Positions 43,001 through 52,225 are shown, counted from the first letter of the stretch. The stretch is 64,000 nt of DNA from Pedobacter sp. ok626 (GCF_900100435.1 NZ_FNEX01000003.1:124001-188000); one strand, 5' to 3'. Numbers and translations: made by a program. The notes: generated from the sequence alone by a model not told the origin.

Positions 43001-43825
43001 TCATCTCCCTGCTCTTCTATAATCAGAAGGGCTCATTTGTTTAAATTTTTTGAATAGTTTATTGAGATGGCTGACATCGGTTAGCCCAAATTCAATGGCG
43101 ATTTCGGTCAACCCGAAGTTAGTCACCAAAAGCCTGTTTTCTATCAATTTTATTCTGTATGACTGAATGTAATGCTGCATACTTTCACCCGTCTGTCTTT
43201 TGAAAAACTCGCTCATATAATTTGGTGATATGTGAAAATGTTCAGCGATGACTTCTGTCTTTAACAGATTGGGAGAATAGATATTTTGATGTATGTAACC
43301 CAATACCGACAGCCGTTGTGAGGGATGATACCCTCTTGCTGTTTCCCGTAAAACAATATTCCTGGCGGCAATGGTAATGATTGTGTTGATCAGCTGTTGC
43401 AATACCTCCTGCTGATATACATTTTTCCTTTTCTGCTCCTTAAGGATAGCCTCTGCCAAAGTTCGGATCAAGGGTTTGTCTTCCACATTTTTAAGAATAC
43501 AGCCGGGTAAATGATCGTGGTTGTAGAAAATGTAATCCAGCTTCTGCAGCCACTCCTTAGATTGGGTCTTCAGGTAGCTCTCATTAAACCGAAGAAAAAA
43601 AAAGCTCGTTTTTTCCTGTACTTTAAAATCATGTAAATCCCTGGGGAAAAGCAAAAAAAGCTTATCAGGAGCATATTCCAGTTGATTTTCGTTAATCACC
43701 TGAATCCCTTTTCCTTTAAAGATAAAAACCATTTCAAAATATGTATTTCTGTGCTCCTGGCTCACATATTCATCTGTTTCTATCAGCCCGGCTTCAAAGG
43801 GTAAATAGAGATTCCTAATTTTCAT
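43001..43825 (-). CDS. AraC family transcriptional regulator (cupin-type)
   Basis: A 274-residue protein. The N-terminal half has the cupin-like sensor pattern (YFEMVFIFKGKGIQVINENQLEYAPDKLFLLFPRDLHDF). The C-terminal double helix-turn-helix is at about 170-274 (IAEHFHISPNYMSEFFKRQTGESMQHYIQ; LTEIAIEFGLTDVSHLNKLFKKFKQMSPSDYRR). It diverges from the DoxX/deacetylase pair across 93 bases and probably regulates it. Confidence 0.9.
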   Translation of the reverse strand: MKIRNLYLPFEAGLIETDEYVSQEHRNTYFEMVFIFKGKGIQVINENQLEYAPDKLFLLFPRDLHDFKVQEKTSFFFLRFNESYLKTQSKEWLQKLDYIFYNHDHLPGCILKNVEDKPLIRTLAEAILKEQKRKNVYQQEVLQQLINTIITIAARNIVLRETARGYHPSQRLSVLGYIHQNIYSPNLLKTEVIAEHFHISPNYMSEFFKRQTGESMQHYIQSYRIKLIENRLLVTNFGLTEIAIEFGLTDVSHLNKLFKKFKQMSPSDYRRAGR

Positions 43826-43918
43826 CCTTTAAATATACCGATATTTCCAATAGTTATACAAATAGATCAAAAAATTGAGGACGAAATTTGCGGTATTACA
43901 ACATTAAAAATAAATATC

Positions 43919-44311
43919 ATGAACACACTTGCTTTTTTGATCGTACGTCTGGCTATTGCCATCAGTATGTTAGGTCACGGAATCGTACGTTTACCTAAAC
44001 TCAGCGCATTCAGCCAATGGATGGTGGGAAGCTTTGAAAAGTCGCTGTTACCCAAAGCACTGGTAGTCCCCTTCAGCTATATCTTGCCTGTTGCTGAATT
44101 GTCCATAGGATTACTGTTGCTAACGGGTTTGCTTACCAAGCCTGCTGCAGTTGCGGGAGCCGTAGTTATGCTTATGTTAATTTTCGGTACCACAATGACC
44201 GAAAATTGGGAAGCCCTGCCATCCCAGCTGATTCACATTATTTTCTTTGCCATCTTGCTTCAGTTTATTGATAGCAACAGCTTCGCTTTGGACAAAATAT
44301 TTTCTAAGTAA
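43919..44311 (+). CDS. DoxX family membrane protein
   Basis: A 130-residue protein with four helices: LAFLIVRLAIAISMLGHGIVR, ALVVPFSYILPVAELSIGLLLLTGLL, AAVAGAVVMLMLIFGTTM and IHIIFFAILLQFI. This layout matches the DoxX/DoxD-like family, small quinone- or thiol-linked membrane proteins of mostly unknown role. It precedes the deacetylase gene by six bases, so the two form an operon. Confidence 0.82.
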   Translation: MNTLAFLIVRLAIAISMLGHGIVRLPKLSAFSQWMVGSFEKSLLPKALVVPFSYILPVAELSIGLLLLTGLLTKPAAVAGAVVMLMLIFGTTMTENWEALPSQLIHIIFFAILLQFIDSNSFALDKIFSK

Positions 44312-44317
44312 AACGAT

Positions 44318-45262
44318 ATGAATTCAAGAAGAACATTTATAAAACAGGCAGGAATGCTAAGTGCGGCAAGCATGATGCCATTTGGGAATCTGTTGGCCAA
44401 AAATAAAAAAAATAAAAAAATGGATACAAGAACAAAATGGAGCGATGGCTCACGATTGGTGGTTTCAATATCGATGCAGTTTGAAGCCGGTGGACAACCT
44501 GATAACGCAGAAAGCCCTTTTCCCAAAAACCTAGAAAAAGGATTTATCGACCTGCCAGCATCTACCTGGTACCAGTATGGTTATAAAGAAGGAATTCCAA
44601 GGATGCTGGATAACTGGGATGAGCTGGGAATAAAAGTAACCTCACATATGGTAGGCTCGGCGGTTTTAAAGAATCCTGAATTGGCAAAGGAAATTGTGGC
44701 CCGTGGACACGAAGCGGCAGCCCATGGCATGAACTGGAGTTCACAGTATAATTTACCATATGAAGAAGAAAAGAAATTTATAAAAGATGGTGTCGATGCC
44801 ATCAAACTGACAACAGATTTTAATCCAGTTGGCTATAATGCCAACTGGTTACGCAGAGGTAAAAATACCCTGAATATACTGCAGGAACTGGGATTTAAGT
44901 ATCACATTGATGATTTGAGCAGGGATGAACCGTTTATCATCAAAATCAATCAAAAAGACTTTGCGGTCGTTCCTTACACCCTGCGAAATAATGATATTTT
45001 ATTGATTGAAGGAAAAAACTTTTCAGCCGATCAATTTTTCAATCAGGTAAAACTGGAGTTTGAACAGCTATATGCCGAAAGTGAATTTAAAAGACGACAA
45101 TTGTCTATAAGTTTTCATGACCGAATTGGAGGAACGCCTCAAATGGTAAGGGCAACAAAAAATCTAATACAGTACATTCAACAGCACGAAGGTATTTCTT
45201 TTAAAAGGAAAGACGAAATAGCCGAACTAACACTGGGAGACAGCACAAGCATTCGTGAATAA
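44318..45262 (+). CDS. Polysaccharide deacetylase family protein (Tat-type signal)
   Basis: A 314-residue NodB-homology protein. It starts MNSRRTFIKQAGMLSAASM, a twin-arginine-type export signal. The catalytic barrel resembles the PuuE/allantoinase-like branch: VVSISMQFEAGGQP at the start, GIPRMLDNWDELGIKVTSHMVGSAVLKNPELAKEIVARGHEAAAHGMNW (the HExAxHG motif), later GYNANWLRRGKNTLNIL and SISFHDRIGG. The family removes N-acetyl or related groups; the actual substrate is unknown. It is co-transcribed with DoxX and divergent from an AraC regulator. Confidence 0.85.
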   Translation: MNSRRTFIKQAGMLSAASMMPFGNLLAKNKKNKKMDTRTKWSDGSRLVVSISMQFEAGGQPDNAESPFPKNLEKGFIDLPASTWYQYGYKEGIPRMLDNWDELGIKVTSHMVGSAVLKNPELAKEIVARGHEAAAHGMNWSSQYNLPYEEEKKFIKDGVDAIKLTTDFNPVGYNANWLRRGKNTLNILQELGFKYHIDDLSRDEPFIIKINQKDFAVVPYTLRNNDILLIEGKNFSADQFFNQVKLEFEQLYAESEFKRRQLSISFHDRIGGTPQMVRATKNLIQYIQQHEGISFKRKDEIAELTLGDSTSIRE

Positions 45263-45324
45263 TTAACACTCTTTTGTTTTCTTCTTTTTATCCGCATGCC
45301 ATTGAGAAATATGGTACAAACAGA

Positions 45325-45621
45325 CTACTTTCTAGGCTTAAAATACTCCGAAATATCAAAAATCCAATCTCCACCTTTGTGAAATAAAATAGAAACGACA
45401 CCTAAAATTACCAAGTAGGAAATCAGCCTTTTAAAGAATAATATATATCGGTTTTCATCTTTAATAAACTGAAAATTAAATAGCATAAATAATAGTCCAG
45501 CGATAACCCCGGATGGAACGCCGGCCCAAACTGCCACTATAGTTGAGAACAATCCCGATGGATACAAGAAAAACCATCGTTTCCATGAAGCCTTTTTCTT
45601 GCCTCTACCGAGTAATAACAA
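45325..45621 (-). CDS. Small two-helix membrane protein (unrecognised)
   Basis: 98 residues: a basic start (LLLGRGKKKASWKRW), a hydrophobic stretch (WFFLYPSGLFSTIVAVWAGVPSGVIAGLLFMLFNF) and a second helix (FKRLISYLVILGVVSILF). No family recognised. Its first 28 codons overlap the end of the upstream gene in another frame by 85 bases. Either translation starts inside the neighbour, or a frameshift has separated one longer protein. Confidence 0.5.
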   Translation of the reverse strand: MLLLGRGKKKASWKRWFFLYPSGLFSTIVAVWAGVPSGVIAGLLFMLFNFQFIKDENRYILFFKRLISYLVILGVVSILFHKGGDWIFDISEYFKPRK

Positions 45622-46028
45622 AATATAAGGCCTCCGATATCCACACCATTCTTTTTGCTCTTGTCTTCAATCCAGTATCCAATATCATCAAGACTTGAAT
45701 CTTCTTTAAAGTCTTTCAATAGTTCTTCCGGTCTTAATTCTACATTTGACGAAAGGACAATAATGCCACTCTCCTCAAGGTGTTTTATTTTTTCGACAAT
45801 TTCATCACCTACAAAACAAGTAAAATAAGTTTTGTCGTAGCTTCTGGCCACAAGTGCGGCTCTGGCCCCATTTGTTTGCAATTCCAGCCAAGCATCCGTC
45901 CCCATAATATACCACAATGCATCGCCTGCATCCATGGCATAATCTTGCAATTCTGCAAGTTCATCATTGAAAATTGCGACGATAAGATTTTCTCCTAAGG
46001 CAATGCAAAAAGGTTGTTTTCTTTCCAT
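45537..46028 (-). CDS. Hypothetical cytosolic protein
   Basis: A 163-residue protein without signal or membrane segments. It starts MERKQPFCIALGENLIVAIFNDELAELQDYA and is acidic in its middle (about 100-135). The basic, cysteine-containing end (about 140-163) differs in character from the rest and is where the overlap with the next frame occurs, so the native C-terminus is uncertain. Function unknown. Confidence 0.6.
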   Translation of the reverse strand: MERKQPFCIALGENLIVAIFNDELAELQDYAMDAGDALWYIMGTDAWLELQTNGARAALVARSYDKTYFTCFVGDEIVEKIKHLEESGIIVLSSNVELRPEELLKDFKEDSSLDDIGYWIEDKSKKNGVDIGGLIFCYYSVEARKRLHGNDGFSCIHRDCSQL

Positions 46029-46247
46029 GATTATAAAATATTGCTGAGTAATTATTACCGAATATGGTTAATTATAAAGTATTTTCGCTATCCGCGTGTA
46101 TACAGACAATTTCTACAAAAATGGAGAATTAATTAGCGAGGAAGAATTTTTGAAATAACAAAACCATAGATTAATTCATGTAAATTAACGAATTTAAGAT
46201 TTCTTACCGCAACGAACAATACAAATAACAGACATAACCCTATTGAA

Positions 46248-46922
46248 ATGATAAAACAATATCGATTGTTACTTTTAGCGCTTTTGCTAATAGGTTGTAA
46301 AAAGGAACCAGCTATAGAACTGGAAGACTTTAACCTGGACAGCAAGGTATCGACGTTTGTATCGGACAAAAACAAGTACAAAACTTATACTAATTATTAT
46401 CAGATAAAATCTGAAGTAATCGGCGCGGACACTGTTTCAGATGGCGAATTTATAGGAAGCGAGCAGCCCATAAGAATTGACTATAAACAGCAAATGTTTT
46501 CCTACGAAGATGTTATTGCAAGATTCGGTGATTTTGAATTTAATGCCATCAATTTTGCTACAACAATAACCGGGCAACTAATGGTCTTCAACGGCGTTGC
46601 GGGAAAGATTTCTTTGGAAGAAACCCAAGACTTCGTGCAGCTATTGAATGACAAATATGGGAAGGCAGCTAAAACTAAGGGCGAGTTCATTAAACCATTT
46701 GATATTTATACCTGGCAATTAAAAGACAGGATCATTAAATACTGTGTGGTAAGTGAGGAGGAAAGCAACACCTTGAAAGTTATTGCTGACAAGGACCACC
46801 AGACCATAAAAGAGGGAAAGAAGGAAACCTATTTAAAAGCATATATATATATTATCAAGAAACATTATGCAGACCAGGTAATTGGTAAAATGAGTAGCGG
46901 CGACCTCCTGTATTGCGATTAA
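46248..46922 (+). CDS. Hypothetical lipoprotein
   Basis: 224 residues with a lipoprotein signal: MIKQYRLLLLALLLIGC, Cys17 following LLIG. The mature chain is hydrophilic and strand-rich (DKNKYKTYTNYYQIKSEVIG). No family recognised. It diverges from the 163-residue gene across 219 bases in which I see no further gene. Confidence 0.65.
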   Translation: MIKQYRLLLLALLLIGCKKEPAIELEDFNLDSKVSTFVSDKNKYKTYTNYYQIKSEVIGADTVSDGEFIGSEQPIRIDYKQQMFSYEDVIARFGDFEFNAINFATTITGQLMVFNGVAGKISLEETQDFVQLLNDKYGKAAKTKGEFIKPFDIYTWQLKDRIIKYCVVSEEESNTLKVIADKDHQTIKEGKKETYLKAYIYIIKKHYADQVIGKMSSGDLLYCD

Positions 46923-47012
46923 AATAAACTGTTACCTGGTGTCAACTGAAGAGCTCTACACCCTAATGGGTGAGTTCAGGCAAACAGCAATAATTTACTA
47001 AAGAACAATCAG

Positions 47013-47408
47013 ATGGCAACCTATATCAATTCCTTTATCCTTTTCATGGTCCTGTTATTGTTAAATGGAACCGGCCCGGCACAGTCGTCCAAACCCAAAC
47101 AGACGGAAAGGCATTATGAAGGCTTATGGGTGGATAAAAAAACGACCAGGCATTTGGAGATATCGTTTAAAGACGGTTATGCAACAATTATAGACTGGAC
47201 CAGCAAGTTTCAAAAGCGGGAAAGCGGTGATAGCTATAAGGCATTCCTCAAAAATGGAAAACTCATCATGCCTGAAGACAGAGAACATCACGCAGCCTAT
47301 AGTGAAATCATAGCAAAAGATCAAAGGCTGATCTACCTGACCAAATCGATTGGAGCAGGAAAAGCATCCACCTGGGATAGACAGAGCTTTACCAGAGCGC
47401 GCAGATAA
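47013..47408 (+). CDS. Hypothetical exported protein
   Basis: 131 residues with a signal peptide (FILFMVLLLLNGTGPAQS). The mature part, GLWVDKKTTRHLEISFKDGYATIIDW, resembles small lipocalin-like domains that start with a GxW strand, but I cannot assign it. It lies about 90 bases after the lipoprotein gene on the same strand. Confidence 0.55.
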   Translation: MATYINSFILFMVLLLLNGTGPAQSSKPKQTERHYEGLWVDKKTTRHLEISFKDGYATIIDWTSKFQKRESGDSYKAFLKNGKLIMPEDREHHAAYSEIIAKDQRLIYLTKSIGAGKASTWDRQSFTRARR

Positions 47409-47537
47409 AACAAGCTGTGTTCCCAGCGCTTCACATACGATGATTACCACATCGTCAGGATAGAAGTACAAGCCTGCGATGACCAAGGAATTTTGGAGAT
47501 CTGAATGATCGCGCGCTGTAGGCCGATACATAATATA

Positions 47538-48539
47538 TTAGGTCCTCTTCTCTATACAAATCACAAAACTTGTTGTGCCGGTAGTGATCTGGTTACTTAT
47601 CCCACCAATCAGCAGAAAACATCCGTTATGGTGATCAATGATTTTGTCACCAGACAAACCTTTAGGCAGTACCACATCAATCAGTTCACGACGGTCTATA
47701 TCCAGTAATTTCTGGCTACCCTTCCAATCGTCTGAACCAAAAGCAGGCGTAAGAATCGCATAAGATCCCGAAGAACTAAACAAACATTCCTTCCCTCCTT
47801 TCTTTGCCCCCTTATTCAAGGCACCCAAAGAGAACAATTTTTCTTTAATCTTCCCATCGGCACCAAGTAAACACAAATCACTATAATCCATTCCATATTT
47901 CAGGTAACCACCATCCCGGTCACCAATACTAAAAATATAGGTCTGTTCATTTTTATTCAGCGCATGCAACAAGGTAAAAGGCTTCTGAGAAGGCTTCTGC
48001 AATACCTCTGCCCCATCACTTAGCTCATGCCTGTGATTCCAATGATTCAAGGTAAGCCATTGAGCCGACCGATCAGCAACATCAATCTTCAGCTCCGCAA
48101 AATACACCGGCAGCAAACCACTATCCTTGAACAGAAAAGGAATAAAATCCGAATCCGTACTACCCGCATAAACATAATTACTCAATTCCTTCTTGAACTC
48201 CGGATATTGAATGCCAGGAAGCATATTGGATATAGAAATCCTAATCGGCTGAGTTTTCTCCTCTTCAGTAAACAGATACAACATATTCCCCGAAGTAGCG
48301 TATATGCCCACATAACCGGGAAACTGAAACAGCGTTGGCGGATCAAAAACATCATAAGTAAAATCAGCGATCCGGACATTTTCGACACCAGAATTCGTAT
48401 ACCAGTCCAGGTAATAACAGCCTTCGTTATCATCCGAATAAAACGCAACCACCATCCCACTCTGCAGTAGCATCAATCGATGATATTGCACATCAGCATT
48501 CGCCGTAATGTTTATTTTTCGAATCAATTCCAGTTCCAT
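47538..48539 (-). CDS. Hypothetical protein, possible beta-propeller
   Basis: 333 residues, no signal peptide. The chain is almost entirely strand-forming, with repeated aromatic/aspartate turns (YYLDWYTNSG, YVGIYATSGNMLYLF, TYIFSIGDRDGGYLKY, YAILTPAFGSDDW), suggesting a propeller-like fold. No catalytic motif is evident. It follows the exported protein gene at 49331 by three bases, so the two form an operon. Confidence 0.6.
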   Translation of the reverse strand: MELELIRKINITANADVQYHRLMLLQSGMVVAFYSDDNEGCYYLDWYTNSGVENVRIADFTYDVFDPPTLFQFPGYVGIYATSGNMLYLFTEEEKTQPIRISISNMLPGIQYPEFKKELSNYVYAGSTDSDFIPFLFKDSGLLPVYFAELKIDVADRSAQWLTLNHWNHRHELSDGAEVLQKPSQKPFTLLHALNKNEQTYIFSIGDRDGGYLKYGMDYSDLCLLGADGKIKEKLFSLGALNKGAKKGGKECLFSSSGSYAILTPAFGSDDWKGSQKLLDIDRRELIDVVLPKGLSGDKIIDHHNGCFLLIGGISNQITTGTTSFVICIEKRT

Positions 48540-48542
48540 ACG

Positions 48543-49331
48543 CTATTGAATTAAATTGGTCACCACATCCTTAGCCGTCAAACCGCTGGCATTGCCCTCA
48601 TTCCTATCGTACACCAAAGCACTAAAATTACTTCCCGAAGCATTGGTAATTTTCACCCTCAAATCCGGTTTTCCCAATATATAATAATCAACATCCTCCA
48701 TAAAATCAGCCTTACCAATAGGCGAAAGCGTAATGCTATTTCCTGTCACCTTTGTGATTTTACCAGTATTAGGCAGCTGCAAAAGGATGTTTTTCAGCGC
48801 CACAGCAGCCTGTATATCAGGCTTAGCCGTCACTACCAAATCCTGAAAACAACAATTGTTATCAACATTATCCTGATCCTTCTTATAATCCGCAGCAAAG
48901 CGATGATAGGCAACCGAGCTAAAGATCCGCGTCAATGATATGTCCTTGGGTTTCTTCAACACCGCTGCAATAAAGTCGTTCAGTTGATCACTGCCCACAT
49001 AAACCACCACCTTGTTATAAACAATCCGATAATAACGCAATGCAGGTAAGCTCATCGAAAGCTCATCCTTAAGTTCCAGCCTTTGGTATTTCGTATTGAA
49101 TAAACCCGTAGTACTTGAACGGTTGTTATCATGTGCCCTGAAAGCGTTGAACCCGGAATAAAAGGACACCTTCACATCGGTGTTCTCCGGATTAAAAAAG
49201 TTAGCCTGATCTGTTTTGATCACCAGCAAACTGATGTTTCTTCTACAGGCTACCAGAGAATCGTTTAATTGTGCCTGTACTCCTGATGTAGCGAGTAAGG
49301 TTAATAGGAATGCAAATACCAGTTTTTTCAT
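48543..49331 (-). CDS. Hypothetical exported protein
   Basis: 262 residues from the Met at 49331 (MKKLVFAFLLTLLATSGVQAQ, a clean signal peptide); the longer frame to 49361 adds ten residues before it. The mature protein contains a CC pair (DNVDNNCCFQDLVV) and a tail with VVTNLIQ. No family recognised. It is operonic with the next gene. Confidence 0.6.
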   Translation of the reverse strand: MKKLVFAFLLTLLATSGVQAQLNDSLVACRRNISLLVIKTDQANFFNPENTDVKVSFYSGFNAFRAHDNNRSSTTGLFNTKYQRLELKDELSMSLPALRYYRIVYNKVVVYVGSDQLNDFIAAVLKKPKDISLTRIFSSVAYHRFAADYKKDQDNVDNNCCFQDLVVTAKPDIQAAVALKNILLQLPNTGKITKVTGNSITLSPIGKADFMEDVDYYILGKPDLRVKITNASGSNFSALVYDRNEGNASGLTAKDVVTNLIQ

Positions 49332-49379
49332 GAGTATATCGTTTGTTTTTTTATAATTCAATGGCTAGCTACTATCTCA

Positions 49380-49475
49380 CTAAATACTCTGCCCCCAAAT
49401 CTTCTCGACAATTTCATCCGCCGCATATTCAAAGTATTTACCTACTGGAAAAATGGTACATCGACATGCTCTCAT
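49380..49475 (-). CDS. Possible 31-residue peptide
   Basis: The ATG at 49475 follows the TAG of the upstream gene without a gap. It opens a frame of 31 codons, with a middle reading GKYFEYAADEIVEKIWG. The amphipathic, acidic composition looks protein-like rather than random, and the zero-gap stop/start suggests coupling. It could also be the remnant of a longer gene. Uncertain. Confidence 0.3.
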   Translation of the reverse strand: MRACRCTIFPVGKYFEYAADEIVEKIWGQSI

Positions 49476-50339
49476 CTAATTATTCCTTGCTTTTTTAAAA
49501 TCTGTTGTTATCTCTTTAAAGTTTGCCAGGATTGGCTCCAGTTTGGTTTTATGCTCTGGAAGATGTAAATAGATGTCAAGAAACACCATTTGACCATTGT
49601 TGGCTTTTAAGACAAATCCGCCTTCTTTTAATTTATTAACAAGATGAACCAACTTCCCATTTCCAACGATTTCGATCTTACATTCAGACACAGGAATCAT
49701 GGTATAATTCTTCTTGTTGATATAACCAGTCCAGCCATTATGAAATTGGGTCATTTCTTCTTCTTTCAGGTTATAAAGCACAGCCGCTGTTTTTTCAGCC
49801 GGCACAAGTTGGCTCATAAATTCGCTACCCTTCCCATTTTTCAAAAGCTCCCCCATTTGTTCAAACCACTTTAAAGCTTCGGTTTGTATGGTTTTATCAT
49901 TAGGAAGTGCTTTATTATACTTCCATCCCGCAATGTCATATGGAACGGCTGCAATAAAACTACCCTGCAATGAACCTTCATTTTTCCATATCTCTTTTTG
50001 CCTGTACTCCCTTGGAACATTCTTAGTTTCAGTGATGGTTACCAGAGGTGTTTTTCCCTCTGTAACGATTTTAATGCTTTGGGAACCACTATTCAGGATT
50101 GCACCATTGGCATAAAAACTCCTATCCCCTCTACCCTCATAGTACATCAAAGGAACATCATTAATTAAGATCTGACATCTTGCATCCCCTTCAGAGACTT
50201 TAACCGTATAGGTTAAATGGTCATTGTTACCAGTTGCTTTGTTTTGTTTTGTCTGACTCGTTTTTACACTTGTGGCTTGGCTATAAACGGTATTTTGTGC
50301 CATAATAAACAGTAATAAAATGTAGTAGAATCTGATCAT
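49476..50339 (-). CDS. Hypothetical exported protein
   Basis: 287 residues from the Met at 50339 (MIRFYYILLLFIMAQNTVYSQ, a signal peptide); upstream Met codons at 50357 and 50399 would run into the neighbouring gene. The mature part begins with a strand-rich region (YTVKVSEGDARCQILINDVPLMYYEG) and ends in a helical segment. No family recognised. Confidence 0.6.
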   Translation of the reverse strand: MIRFYYILLLFIMAQNTVYSQATSVKTSQTKQNKATGNNDHLTYTVKVSEGDARCQILINDVPLMYYEGRGDRSFYANGAILNSGSQSIKIVTEGKTPLVTITETKNVPREYRQKEIWKNEGSLQGSFIAAVPYDIAGWKYNKALPNDKTIQTEALKWFEQMGELLKNGKGSEFMSQLVPAEKTAAVLYNLKEEEMTQFHNGWTGYINKKNYTMIPVSECKIEIVGNGKLVHLVNKLKEGGFVLKANNGQMVFLDIYLHLPEHKTKLEPILANFKEITTDFKKARNN

Positions 50340-50373
50340 TGCTTTTAAATTAGTCATCTTATTGGTTATCAAA

Positions 50374-50658
50374 TTAAAATCTTCGGATGAAATAGACAAT
50401 CACGCAGATCAGTGGGATGAGGATCGTGATCAATCCACAGATCAGCATGATCGGCCCTAAGCCCATTCCATCCTGCGGATCGCCTGTCCTTCTGGTCGCC
50501 ATGTACCAGAACCAAAGTGCAATCAAAACATTTATCGCAATTCCGATGAGGTAAATACTGATGTCCTTTCCCCCCTTAAGGGATGACCAGATCAACAGGC
50601 TGTATACTGAACTCAATCCAATGGCGAGTCCGAGTATGATTTTGGTTAGTTCAGACAT
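50374..50658 (-). CDS. Small three-helix membrane protein
   Basis: 94 residues with three hydrophobic helices: IILGLAIGLSSVYSLLIWSSL, IYLIGIAINVLIALWFWYMA and LGPIMLICGLITILIPLICVIVYFI. It starts MSELTKII. No family recognised; such proteins are often orphan membrane anchors. It lies 34 bases before the chosen start of the exported protein gene at 50339, so the two may share a transcript. The following gap 50659-50901 shows no convincing gene. Confidence 0.6.
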   Translation of the reverse strand: MSELTKIILGLAIGLSSVYSLLIWSSLKGGKDISIYLIGIAINVLIALWFWYMATRRTGDPQDGMGLGPIMLICGLITILIPLICVIVYFIRRF

Positions 50659-50901
50659 ATATTCAATTTGTTTACTAAAATTATGCCATTAATCGGCGTG
50701 ATAAACCGGTGATTTTAAACTGCTAATAGTAGAACATTCTACTTAAACTGCCCTGCTAAATGAACTTGTATCTCCAAGCAGATCTGTAGGTATAGTCCCA
50801 AAAAACAGAACCATACCCTTAGTCCAGTTTGAAATAAAATCGGACGGCAGTTAGTTGAATATGGTGAGATACCAGGAAATGCTGCCGAGAGTATAACCAT
50901 C

Positions 50902-52080
50902 TTATCCGAGCATTCTATGTCTATGAAAGATCTGGTTCTGATCAAATAAATAACGGTACGTCGCCAACCGACGCGTCCGTTCTGCGCCCATATTTTTCGC
51001 AAAATTGATCATCTTAGGATTGAAATCTCCAATCCACTGCATTTCATAATGGCTATACCGGGTTTGAGACTTAAGGACAGATAGCGCACTGACCACCATA
51101 AACGCATCTATCCCCTTGGCCTGATATTCCGGGATCACCCCAAACAAAATCCCCACCAGCTTTGGACTTGGCCGAAATTTCTTCAACCATAAAAATCTCA
51201 ATATATGCAGCAGGCTGAATTTCCCCTTCAATGATTTAAAATGGTAATTGAGATCAGGAAGGTTTAACCAACAGGCAATAGGCTGATCATGATGGTAAGC
51301 AAACCAGATGGCTTTTTCATCGATAACCGCCTTCATTTCGCTAAACAATTTTATGGCTTCATTTTCTTCCATGGTCTTTCCCTCTCCATGGGTCTCCCAG
51401 GACTTATTGTAAATGCTGGTAAAATCCAGCGCAAACTGTTTTAGCCTGCGCTTGCAAAACGGGATCACCCGGTACCCATCATAAGATTCAATCTTATCTT
51501 TGATCCTATAAAACTTCTCAGGAAGTGTCTGCGCCAGGTTCATGCTATAACAATCCTGATAAAAATATACTTTAAAGCCATACTGCTCAAACAAACGCTG
51601 ATAATAAGGTGGATGATAGTTCATCCCGTACAACGGTGCATCAAAACCCTCCATCAATAAGCCCCACCAATTTACCCGTTCTCCAAAATTAATTGGCCCG
51701 TCCATTGCCTGCATTCCTTCTCGTTGCAACCAGCGTTTGCATTCATCGAACATAAAGTTTGCCGCATGGGTACTGTCAATGCACTCGAAAAAACCGATCC
51801 CTCCTGTGGGCTGATCCTGCTCATAGTTGTGATTGATAAAAGCTGCAATTCTGCCTATTACAGTTTTATTTTCATCAAAAAGCAACCAGCGCGAACATTT
51901 ACCATGCTGAAAGAATTTGTTTTTCTTTTCGTCAAAAACAGCTGCTATGTCCTTATTCAAAGGTTGAATGTACTGCGGATTTGAACTGTGAATCCGATTT
52001 GGCAGATCCAGGAACAAAGACGCATCCGCCCTGCCGCTGACCTCATGCAGATGCATTCTCCCTATCATATTCTTGTCCAT
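50902..52080 (-). CDS. GNAT-like protein
   Basis: 392 residues from the Met at 52080 (MDKNMIGRMHLHEVSG); the frame to 52116 adds an unlikely leader. Two regions recall the GNAT fold: an N-terminal part with FLDLPNRIHSSNPQYIQPLN, WLLFDENKTVIGRIAAFINH and GGIGFFECIDS, and a C-terminal one with IWFAYHHDQPIACWLNLPD, GVIPEYQAKGIDAFMVV and YEMQWIGDFNPKMINFAKNMGAE. The acetyl-CoA-binding Q/RxxGxG/A pattern is present as AKGIDA. The substrate is unknown. Confidence 0.7.
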   Translation of the reverse strand: MDKNMIGRMHLHEVSGRADASLFLDLPNRIHSSNPQYIQPLNKDIAAVFDEKKNKFFQHGKCSRWLLFDENKTVIGRIAAFINHNYEQDQPTGGIGFFECIDSTHAANFMFDECKRWLQREGMQAMDGPINFGERVNWWGLLMEGFDAPLYGMNYHPPYYQRLFEQYGFKVYFYQDCYSMNLAQTLPEKFYRIKDKIESYDGYRVIPFCKRRLKQFALDFTSIYNKSWETHGEGKTMEENEAIKLFSEMKAVIDEKAIWFAYHHDQPIACWLNLPDLNYHFKSLKGKFSLLHILRFLWLKKFRPSPKLVGILFGVIPEYQAKGIDAFMVVSALSVLKSQTRYSHYEMQWIGDFNPKMINFAKNMGAERTRRLATYRYLFDQNQIFHRHRMLG

Positions 52081-52126
52081 AAAAATAAGTTTGAAACAAA
52101 AATATGGGCAATACATAGCCTGAAAG

Positions 52127-52146
52127 TTCGAGGTTATAGAGTCGAA
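52127..52146. repeat. 20-base repeat copy A
   Basis: TTCGAGGTTATAGAGTCGAA, 17 of 20 identical to the copy at 52206-52225, in direct orientation 79 bases apart. Each copy has TTCGA/TCGAA ends and is thus also a partial palindrome. Confidence 0.45.
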
Positions 52147-52155
52147 CCCTTTTTG

Positions 52156-52188
52156 TTGGTGAATTTTTAACTACTAAAAATCAACCAA
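52156..52188. terminator. Stem-loop downstream of the AraC gene
   Basis: TTGGT-GA-ATTTTTA (52156-52169) pairs with TAAAAAT-CA-ACCAA (52175-52188): twelve pairs around a two-base internal mismatch and a 5-base loop. It lies just 3' of the membrane AraC gene on the minus strand. A possible weak terminator. Confidence 0.4.
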
Positions 52189-52205
52189 TTAACCGAAATA
52201 CAATA

Positions 52206-52225
52206 TTCGAACTTATAAAGTCGAA
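52206..52225. repeat. 20-base repeat copy B
   Basis: TTCGAACTTATAAAGTCGAA; it overlaps the last codons and stop of the AraC gene at 52213. Copy A lies at 52127-52146. The pair brackets the stem-loop at 52156-52188. Confidence 0.45.

Noticed and set aside
50739..51002. Minus-strand frame of 87 codons beside the GNAT-like gene
   Set aside because: It overlaps the end of the GNAT-like gene in another frame, has no recognisable domain and unusual composition; probably spurious.
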